Below are positions 1 to 5,800 of a stretch of DNA of 6,472 bases, piece after piece (positions within the stretch are counted from its first letter, which is position 1; each line of letters opens with the position of its first letter). The stretch spans positions 1-6,472 of the forward strand of contig CAYXDO010000279.1 in the NCBI GenBank assembly GCA_964463485.1. Reading direction: 5' to 3'. A program made the translations under genes and the position numbers. Under the pieces are notes generated by a model. It did not search any database, was not told where the DNA came from, and saw only the letters and a program-made list of their open reading frames with translations. The stretch comes from CAYXDO01 sp964463485 (GTDB taxonomy: Bacteria > Myxococcota > Kuafuiibacteriia > Kuafuiibacteriales > Kuafuiibacteriaceae).

Positions 1-1
1 C

Positions 2-55
2 ATGATCGGCGAATCCGCGGAAAGATTGCTCCCAAAATTTCGCACCGGGGAGTAG
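2..55 (+). CDS. Possible C-terminal end of an upstream gene (partial)
   Basis: An open frame enters from the left edge and ends at TAG 53-55, reading MIGESAERLLPKFRTGE. Only 17 residues are visible, so no family can be named. It is listed because its stop sits one base before a GTG (57-59) that begins another short open frame, with GGGGAG at 47-52 inside the tail. That is a typical stop-start operon junction. It could equally be chance, since so little is visible. Confidence 0.2.
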   Translation: MIGESAERLLPKFRTGE

Positions 56-56
56 G

Positions 57-188
57 GTGCGGACGACGCCGGCGGAGCTCTTCGCGGCGCTCGAGAGGGC
101 ACTTCCAGACCCTGAGGACGAGCCTGTCCCGGTTTTCAAAACTGCGCTAACGAGTCGGAGGCTGGAGGTGCCGTGTGGCTTACTTTGA
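57..188 (+). CDS. Possible small hypothetical protein, overlapping the next gene
   Basis: A 43-residue frame starts at GTG 57 and stops at TGA 186-188. It begins VRTTPAELFAALERALPDP and continues with an acidic, proline-rich stretch; most codons end in G or C, as in real genes of this genome. GGGGAG at 47-52 could serve as ribosome binding site. It overlaps the start of the following gene (GTG 175) by 14 bases, which would allow translational coupling. The frame is open from position 6, so the true start could lie a little upstream. I do not recognise a family. The main alternative is a chance frame in the leader of the next gene. Confidence 0.35.
   Translation: MRTTPAELFAALERALPDPEDEPVPVFKTALTSRRLEVPCGLL
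164..168 (+). promoter_or_regulatory. Ribosome binding site for the DUF7919-like gene
   Basis: GGAGG lies six bases before GTG 175. This strong Shine-Dalgarno match fixes the start at this GTG rather than at an internal codon. Confidence 0.7.
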
Positions 189-735
189 GGATCTGTCGAA
201 ATACGAATATGCGGGTGATACAGTCACGGGCTCGGCGCCCACTTTGAACGTCGGTTGGTTGGAGATTGGACACGCCTTTTCCGTCGGAAATGTTCCCCCC
301 AGTTTTCTAGATCGGCTTGCGCTGTTGGTGAGGTATGGAGTTACTCAAGCCACTCGCGGATTTCACTTGTGTGGCTTTTGCGCCGTGACTGGGAGACGGG
401 AAAGTGGCCACGCCGAAATTCGGGCTGTCGATTCCAACGGAGTTCGATTTGCGGCGCCAACGCTGATTTTGCATTACGTTTCGGAACACCAGTATGCCCC
501 GCCCCTGCCATTCATCGAGGCGGTCTTACGGGTTGCGAACCTCTCGTGGGATTTTGCGCGGAGCAACGATCTCTGTGTCTCTTGTGCAACCCAATTGCGC
601 AGGGTTCGGAGTGGTCGGGATCTCGTGAGGATCGTCTCCGACGGAAGCAGAGAGAGCGGACTTCAAGTTTGGTTCGCCTGCGATACCTGCGGTACCGAAT
701 ACTCCCGATGGTGGCCGGTGAGCGAGCTGCAATGA
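175..735 (+). CDS. DUF7919-like protein with C-terminal zinc-ribbon-like module
   Basis: A 186-residue soluble protein with no signal peptide or membrane segment. The first ~120 residues follow the pattern I recall for the DUF7919 family: an N-terminal F-E-D-L-S-x-Y-E-Y, then NVGWLE (25-30), GFHLCGFC (62-69, a CxxC pair), a GHAEIR segment (78-83), and APTLILHYVSEH (94-105) followed by YAPPLPFIEAV. Function of that family is unknown. Beyond it is a second region with CxxC at 134/137 (CVSC) and CxxC at 169/172 (CDTC), spaced like the two knuckles of a zinc ribbon, ending near EYSRWWPV. Metal binding is inferred from cysteine spacing only. The GTG start is supported by GGAGG at 164-168. The possible small ORF upstream overlaps it, and a stem-loop follows its stop directly, so it is probably the last gene of its transcript. 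Codon use has a less extreme G/C third position than the Rhs-type gene downstream. Confidence 0.8.
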   Translation: MAYFEDLSKYEYAGDTVTGSAPTLNVGWLEIGHAFSVGNVPPSFLDRLALLVRYGVTQATRGFHLCGFCAVTGRRESGHAEIRAVDSNGVRFAAPTLILHYVSEHQYAPPLPFIEAVLRVANLSWDFARSNDLCVSCATQLRRVRSGRDLVRIVSDGSRESGLQVWFACDTCGTEYSRWWPVSELQ

Positions 736-778
736 CTCGAAATTCGAGCGGTGCCCCTCGAAATTCGAGCCCCCTTTT
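736..778 (+). terminator. Stem-loop plus short T-run after the DUF7919-like gene
   Basis: CTCGAAATTCGAG at 736-748 and again at 757-769 is almost its own reverse complement, so the two copies can pair into a 13-bp stem with one central A-A mismatch and an 8-base loop (749-756). The stem begins on the base after the TGA stop (733-735). It is followed by C-rich bases and TTTT at 775-778. The position and strong stem suggest a transcription terminator. The U-tract is short and set five bases away, so intrinsic termination may be weak. The same bases also form part of the 21-bp repeat series. Confidence 0.45.
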
Positions 779-802
779 CCCAAATTCGAGCCCCCAAGCT
801 GC
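740..802. repeat. Three 21-bp phased copies of AAATTCGAGC
   Basis: AAATTCGAGC occurs at 740-749, 761-770 and 782-791, exactly 21 bases apart each time. The rest of each unit differs except that units two and three both continue CCCC. The 21-bp spacing is two helical turns, which would place the copies on the same DNA face. A variant, AAATTCAAGC, occurs at 918-927 and 944-953. Confidence 0.6.
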
Positions 803-835
803 GAGAGGTGTACCAACACTTTTGGACCTGATTAA

Positions 836-851
836 TTAGTTAGTTAGTTAG
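836..851. repeat. (TTAG)4 tetranucleotide tract with stops in all frames
   Basis: Four perfect TTAG copies, followed by TAG at 852-854. Because the period is four, TAG falls in all three + frames, and the reverse complement (CTAA repeats) puts TAA in all three minus frames. No translation can cross this point on either strand. Confidence 0.85.
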
Positions 852-862
852 TAGGGCGCAAA

Positions 863-1024
863 GTGAAGCAACAACGAGAGATCGACTGGGTAAGCGAAAT
901 ACGCAGCAATGCCGCCCAAATTCAAGCCGTGCCCAGCCGCGCCAAATTCAAGCCGTGCCCCCTCTGTCCGAATTTCGGTGTCCTTCCGGCAAGACTGCGT
1001 GCGCCCGACCGACGTGAAATGTAG
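863..1024 (+). CDS. Doubtful 53-residue ORF
   Basis: A frame from GTG 863 to TAG 1022-1024, starting VKQQREIDWVSEIRS and containing a CPLC pair. AGGG at 853-856 lies six bases upstream. Two 19-bp direct repeats sit within it, which makes part of the peptide repeat-derived. After its stop the same frame meets a second stop (TAA 1052-1054) and then enters the helix-turn-helix-like fragment, so it may be the decayed front of that gene or unrelated spacer. No family recognised. Codon preference is only moderate. Confidence 0.2.
   Translation: MKQQREIDWVSEIRSNAAQIQAVPSRAKFKPCPLCPNFGVLPARLRAPDRREM
916..960. repeat. 19-bp direct repeat
   Basis: CCAAATTCAAGCCGTGCCC is present at 916-934 and, identical, at 942-960 (26-base period). 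Its core AAATTCAAGC is one base different from the AAATTCGAGC repeats at 740-791, so both sets probably belong to one motif family. Confidence 0.8.
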
Positions 1025-1054
1025 CCTCGGTGCCTGGAAAAACCTCCATCCTAA

Positions 1055-1335
1055 ATCGAACCCATCGAATCCCTCGGCACTCGAATCGAGGAATGGCGGC
1101 AAGCCAAGACGCGTCGTGCCGAGCCCATGCCCCAGGCACTGTGGGACGGCGCCGTGGCTCTCGCCGATGTCCACGGTGCCTATGCGACCTCCCGCGAACT
1201 GCGGCTCAACTATGACCACCTCAAGAAAAATCGTTCCGATTCCTTGGGTCCCAGGTATGTGCGGTCATCGAGCTCCGAAATTCGTTCCGTTCGACGAAGC
1301 ACGAAGCCACGATCAGATCGCGATCGCCTCCTCAG
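1055..1335 (+). pseudogene. Frameshifted helix-turn-helix-like protein
   Basis: After TAA 1052-1054 the frame reads through RIEEWRQAKTRR, then MPQALWDGAVALADVHGAY, then ATSRELRLNYDHLKK (ending at 1228). This arrangement, 'P-x-x-L-W-x-x-A-V-x-L-A ... G ... S-R-x-L-R-L-x-Y-x-x-L-K', is what I recall from short DNA-binding-like proteins in deltaproteobacteria and planctomycetes, often near mobile elements; I cannot name the family. Past an A5 run at 1226-1230 the family-like continuation (KFVPFDEA, a 'FVEL'-type strand) appears in a different frame, whose stop is TGA 1401-1403. There is no credible start: two in-frame stops lie upstream. The stops and the frame change point to a broken gene. A DNA-binding role is inference. 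Confidence 0.4.
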
Positions 1336-1403
1336 TTACGCGCGGTTGCGCGGCGGCCGGCGTTTTCGCCGAGGCCTGGGCGAAATCGTCCTCCGCGCGG
1401 TGA

Positions 1404-1757
1404 GGGCTGCGCGTGAACTTCGAGCTTCGAAGCACGCGCTCCCGGCCGGTTCCTGCTCCACGATGGGCGTGCTGCGTTCACGGCCCGTCCCGTAGCCCTG
1501 CCGTTCGTGCACCTCGCGCTCGAGGGGCACTTTGGCCGTTGGTCGTACCGCTACGTTGTCGCGCCCGCGGTCGAATGGCAGCTCGTGGAAGTGCCGCTCG
1601 TGGCCTTTGCCCGCGATGGCGACCTCGTCGGGCTCTCCCCCGCTTCCTTCGGTGAAGTCCTCCGAGGTTTTGGGTGGCGGCAACCTGGCCTGCGGGCGCT
1701 CGCGTGTACGTCGACGACGTAGCCCTGGTTCTGATCTTCGACTTCCGAAAGTTGTGA
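1404..1757 (+). pseudogene. Frame-broken C-terminal CBM11/CIA30-like beta-sandwich domain
   Basis: Three frames carry successive pieces of what reads as one domain. The first is GLRVNFEL (from 1404). The second is a longer piece from about 1417 to 1690 including FLLHDGRAAFTARPVALPF, then HFGRWSYRYVVAP and EWQLVEVPLVAF. The third is AGARVYVDDVALVLIF, ending at TGA 1755-1757. The order 'W-x-Y-x-Y ... W-x-x-V-x-V-P-L-x-x-F ... hydrophobic ... V-Y-V-D-D-V-A-L-V' matches the last strands of galactose-binding-fold carbohydrate modules such as CBM11 and the related CIA30 fold. Third positions are strongly G/C. At least one frameshift lies between about 1675 and 1705 and one near 1415-1425. No catalytic or signal region remains, so it is probably a relic of a secreted protein. 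Sequencing error could explain one frameshift but less easily several. Confidence 0.42.
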
Positions 1758-1948
1758 GCGCCGCGAGTGGCCTGGGCCTTGAGCGCGGTGAGCGCGGTGA
1801 GTGGCCCAGAGATCGCGCCCTGGAGCGTGGCTCGCAGTTCCTCGGTTCGAGACGCCAGATCTTCGACGACGGGTGCGAGCTTCTTGTGGTTGCGATACGT
1901 GCTCGGGAGCATCTCCGGTGACGAGTGCAACCATGTCGTGTCCTCCAC
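1478..1948 (-). CDS. Doubtful minus-strand ORF with helical N-terminal half
   Basis: A 156-residue frame from GTG (1948-1946) with AAAAGGG six bases upstream. The first ~70 residues have a protein-like pattern: MLPSTYRNHKKLAPVVEDLA, then SRTEELRATLQGAISGPLTA, and heavy G/C at third positions. This suggests an amphipathic helix pair. From about 1757 downward it runs antisense to the broken carbohydrate-module relic and becomes arginine-rich low-complexity sequence, so at most the part from 1948 to about 1740 could be real. A second minus ATG (1934-1932) in another frame has a better GGAGG seven bases upstream, which hints at a frameshift near the start. No family recognised. It may be a decayed gene or an antisense artefact. 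Confidence 0.22.
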   Translation of the reverse strand: MEDTTWLHSSPEMLPSTYRNHKKLAPVVEDLASRTEELRATLQGAISGPLTALTALKAQATRGAHNFRKSKIRTRATSSTYTRAPAGQVAATQNLGGLHRRKRGRARRGRHRGQRPRAALPRAAIRPRARQRSGTTNGQSAPRARGARTAGLRDGP

Positions 1949-2030
1949 GCGAAACCCTTTTCATGCATGTGCGGCGTGCGGCGTCGTATCTGTGTTGGGG
2001 ATTCACGAGCGGAAATTCCCAAACGGCGGG

Positions 2031-2523
2031 GGTCGATGGCCTCATCCCCGGGACGGGCGGGTCGCCGCTTGGGGTCGATGGCCCCATCCCCGGGACGGGC
2101 GGTTCGCCGCTTGGGGTCGATGGCCTCATCCCCGGGACGGCCGGTTCGCCGCTTGGGGTCGATGGCCCCATCCCCGGGACGGGCGGGGTCGCCGCTTGGG
2201 GTCGATGGCCCCATCCCCGGGACGAGCGGGGTCGCCGCTTGGGGTCGATGGCCCCATCCCCGGGACGAGCGGGGTCGCCGCCTGGACTCGATGGCCCCAT
2301 CCCTGGGACGGGCGGGGTCGCCGCCTGGGGTCGATGGCCCCATCCGCGGGACGGGCGGTTCGCCGCTTGGGTCCGATGGCCCCGTCGCCGGGACGAGCGG
2401 GGTCGCCGCTTGGGGTCGATGGCCCCATCCCCGGGACGGGCGGGGTCGCCGCCTGGGGTCGATGGCCCCATCCCCGGGACGAGCGGTTCGCCGCTTGGGG
2501 TCGATCGCTCCGTCCCTGGCCGG
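2031..2523. repeat. Minisatellite: eleven 42/43-bp units plus a degenerate twelfth
   Basis: Eleven direct head-to-tail units begin at 2031, 2073, 2115, 2157, 2200, 2243, 2286, 2329, 2371, 2414 and 2457, and a diverged partial copy runs 2499-2523. Units 1, 2, 3, 8 and 11 are 42 bp and the rest 43 bp. The difference lies in the stretch before TCGCC, which reads GGTTCGCC or GGGTCGCC in the short units and GGGGTCGCC in the long ones. Each unit opens GGTCGATGGCCCCATCCCCG and ends GCTTGG or GCCTGG. Variants recur in different units (CCTCAT in 1 and 3; GACGAGC in 5, 6, 9, 11; GCCTGG in 6, 7, 10), the mosaic expected from slippage or unequal exchange. Unit length not divisible by three and frame drift argue against a protein repeat. 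There are no unique spacers, so it is not CRISPR. Confidence 0.93.
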
Positions 2524-2840
2524 ATCGACGCGGGCCCGAGCAGTCGCAGGCTCCCGGCGCCACGCGGCAACCCCGAGCATCACGAGAGCGGCGCACCTCC
2601 GCGTGCCCCAAGGGGATTCGCCTCGACGCGACGCGCGACTACCGTACCCCCTGCCTTCGCCTTCCCAACGGTGCCTCGCCTTGCCTTCCCAACGGTGCCA
2701 GGCATCGTCTGCTCCCGATTGGGACCGGGTCGGGGGCCGATTTTCGGCAGCGAAATCAGCGTGCGGAACCCCCTGGAACGCTTGGCGTGCTCTTGACGTC
2801 CCTTCCGGCTGGTGCGAACCTGCCCGCCGGGTCGGGACTC
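2524..2840. other. Non-coding leader upstream of the Rhs-type gene
   Basis: I see no convincing gene in these ~317 bases. The stretch contains a 17-bp direct repeat (2659-2675 and 2683-2699). TTGACG at 2793-2798 resembles a -35 element, but the hexamer 17 bases later (GAACCT, 2816-2821) is a poor -10. It follows the minisatellite directly and must contain the promoter and ribosome binding site of the large downstream gene, neither of which I can place firmly. Confidence 0.5.
2659..2699. repeat. 17-bp direct repeat
   Basis: GCCTTCCCAACGGTGCC occurs at 2659-2675 and, identical, at 2683-2699, a 24-base period. No function can be assigned. Confidence 0.75.
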
Positions 2841-5800
2841 GTGAACAGCAGCCAACGCAAAACCAAAGACTTCCTCCTCTGCCTTGCGACGCTCGGAGCC
2901 GCATGTAGTGACAGGGGTGATGTTGTCGTCCCCCCCCCCCTACATCGGGAGCGGCTCGTCCGGGCTGAGCGCCGCTCCCAGCCTCAACGACTTCACGATC
3001 CTCGCCCAGAACAGCGCGTCCCTGCGCCAAGGGGCCGCTGTTCAGGGCGGTGATGTCGGAGTGCTCCAGCGTGGTCCTGGCCAAGTCCTCGCCGACGATG
3101 CACGCCTCGTCTTGGGCCAATCGGCCCGAATCGACTCCGCCTTCGATCTCGTCGCTTTCACGATCCGACTGCGACAACATGCCGCAGTCGGCGATTTGTA
3201 CACCTCGAACCTGACCACGGGTTCGGGCGGCGAGACCTACGGCCAGGTCTTCGCGTTTCCGGCAACTCTCCCTGAGCTGCCCCCTCTCTCGCCGGTGAGT
3301 CCGGGGAGCAACTCTCTCACGCTTCCTCAGAACGGCCGGCAGCGGCTCGCGCCCGGCGCTTACGGCTCCATGCAGTTGCGACAGAAGGCCGTGCTCGAGC
3401 TCGAGCCCGGCGTCTTTCACTTCGCCGAGCTCGACGTTGGGGAGGAGTCTCGTGTCGAAGCGCTCGGCCCGATCGAGCTGAGGATCGCCGGACGATTGCT
3501 GCCCGGCGCGACGAGTTACTTCGGCGCAGCCACCGGGGTGAGTCTGACGGCCAAAGACTTTCGTCTCGAAATCCAGGGCCAGAACGGCCACAGCGGCGAC
3601 CTGAACGCGAACCCAGAGGCCGCCACGTTCGGCGAGCGCGCCACCGTCCGGGCTCTGGTCCTCGTATCCAATGGAACTCTCCGGGCGCGCCAGCACTCCA
3701 GGCTACTAGGCGCCTTCTTCGGTCGCGACGTGGAGCTCGGTCAGGACGCCACCGCGACCTTCGAGGACGGCTTTCGAGATCCCAACACCGCGCCCCTCGC
3801 CCACGCCGGCGGCCCATACTCAGGCGATGAAGGACAGCCGGTTACACTCTCTTCTGCAGGATCTTCCGATCCCGAGGGCGACGCGCTCACTCATGCCTGG
3901 GACTTGGACGCAGACGGCGCCTTCGACGACGCCACCGGTCCTACGCCGACGTTCACCTTCCCGAACGACGGCACCTACCCCGTCGCCGTGTCCGTGTCTG
4001 ATCCGCTCGGCCTGACCGACACGGCGACGAGCGTCGTGGTGATCGCAAATGTCGCACCCATACTCACCGATGACTTCGTGACAGTGCTCGAAGACGCCGG
4101 CGACGTCACGATCTACCCGCTGGCCAACGACACCGACTGGGACGCGCTGAGCCTCGTCGGCTTCACTCAGCCAGCCGAGGGCTCGGTCGCTCGGGTCGGG
4201 GACGCGCTCGTCCTCTCGCTTACACCGAACTTCAACGGGACCTCCACCTTCGCGGTGAGCGTGAGCGACGGAGTCGTCACCAGCACCTCGGGTGTGACGG
4301 TCGTCAGCGATCCGGTCCCCGACGCACCCGAAGCCAGCGACCACTCGTTCGTGATGGTCGAGGACCGCGAGCTGACGATCCCCGCGCCGGGGTTGCTCGA
4401 AGGCTCGCGAGATGTGGATGGCGACGTCGTGCTCGCCGGCTTCGTGTCCGTGAGTCCGGCGGTCGAGGTCGCCGAGGTATCGTTCGACGGCTCTGCGAAA
4501 ATTCGTCCGCTCCCTGACTTCGAGGGCATCATCGAGCTGACCTTTTCCGTGACCGACGGCGTGCTCCAAGACCAGGCCACCGCGACGATCGTGGTGCTGG
4601 GTGAGAACGACGGCCCGCGCTTCATCTCGGCGCCTCTCACCGAGGCGTTGGTCGGCGAGTTCCTGACGTTCCCGGTTCCCTTCGTCGACCCCGATCTCGG
4701 AGATAGCCATACTCTCTCGCTGGAGTCCGGCGACCCCGGCATGAGTTTGGTCTCGGGTGGCTTTTCTTGGACTCCGGATGTTGCAGGTGACTTCCCCGTC
4801 GCGCTTCGGGTAACGGACTCACAGGGCGCCTTCGATCTGCTCTCCTTCTCGATCCACGTGGTGCAACCGAACCGTCCGCCGCAGATCGTGTCGAACCCCG
4901 TCCGAGTCGCGGCGGTGGGTCAGCTCTATGAGTACGCCGTGTCGGTGTCCGACCCCGACGCCGACGAGACGCAGACCTGCGAGCTCGAGTCCGGGCCGGC
5001 GGGCGCGGCCTTCTCCGGGTGCTCGCTGACGTTCACGCCCTCGCTGAGCGATGTGGGCCCGCACCTCGTGACGATCCGCGTCGTGGATGCGTCCGGAGCC
5101 GAAGCGCGCCAGTCCTTCGTGCTCGAGGTCTTCGACGTCCCAGTGATTGTCGCACCCCCGATCGATCTCACCGTCGCGACCTCCGTGTACGAGGCAGGTC
5201 GGTTCCTGATCGAAGGAGTTCGACCCGTGCAGTCCGGCGTGGGTTTCGGAGCCGTGAATCCGCGGCGAGCGGTGTGGCTGCGGGGCCGAGCCCTGTTCGC
5301 GGACGGCGCCGCTGCGCCTGGAGCGCAGGTGAGTGTGGTGGGTGCGCCCGAGCTGGGTTCGACGCGCACGCGCCTCGACGGTCGCTACGACCTACTCGTG
5401 AACGGCGGCGGCAAAGTCACCGTCCGGCTCGAGCGAGCGGGTTATTTCACAGTCGACCGGAGCGTCGACACGGTGTGGCAGGAGACTTACTCTTTCGCGG
5501 ACGTGGTGCTTCGGGGTCCTGAGTTGGGGACCTCCGTCGATCTGACTGCGCCGGGCGCCAAGCTCGCGATCGGCCCAGTCGTGCAAGACCACCGGGGCAG
5601 CCGGCGCACGACGCTGCTCTTCCCGTCCGGACTCGCCGCCTACCCAGGTGGGTCGGCCCAACCGCTTGACGCGGTCACCGTCACCTCGACCGAGCTCAGC
5701 GATGGTTCTGGGAGCGCCCTGACCGCGCCGCTGCCTCCGACCACGGGCTATGGGTATCTCGCCGAGCTCGGCGCGGCCGAGTCTACCGACGTCGTGTTCT

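Noticed and set aside
848..1219. A 123-residue minus-strand frame ending in the TTAG tract
   Set aside because: It is antisense to the helix-turn-helix-like fragment, and its stop is simply supplied by the TTAG repeat. No protein family resemblance.
1226..1232. Programmed -1 frameshift (A-rich slippery site) in the helix-turn-helix-like gene
   Set aside because: A5 followed by T could slip, but the upstream part already lacks a start and has in-frame stops, so decay is the simpler explanation.
2031..2523. CRISPR array
   Set aside because: Units are directly adjacent with no unique spacers, the variation is shared between units, and no cas genes are present.
2775..2821. Sigma-70 (TTGACG) or sigma-54-like promoter upstream of the Rhs-type gene
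   Set aside because: The -35 match has no acceptable -10 at proper spacing, and GG/GC spacing for sigma-54 (TGGCGTG region) does not fit. It is mentioned only as context in the leader entry.
1767..3053. A 428-residue + strand frame through the repeat array into the signal peptide
   Set aside because: The repeat peptides come from a 42/43-bp minisatellite that drifts between frames. Only the last part (from 2841) makes sense, as the signal peptide of the Rhs-type gene before the C tract.
1336..3696. A 786-residue open frame on the minus strand
   Set aside because: It crosses the stop-free minisatellite, and from about 2841 on lies antisense to the Rhs-type gene, whose domains are unmistakable. 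The product is arginine/proline-rich low complexity. It is open only because GC-rich sequence and the repeats lack stops.
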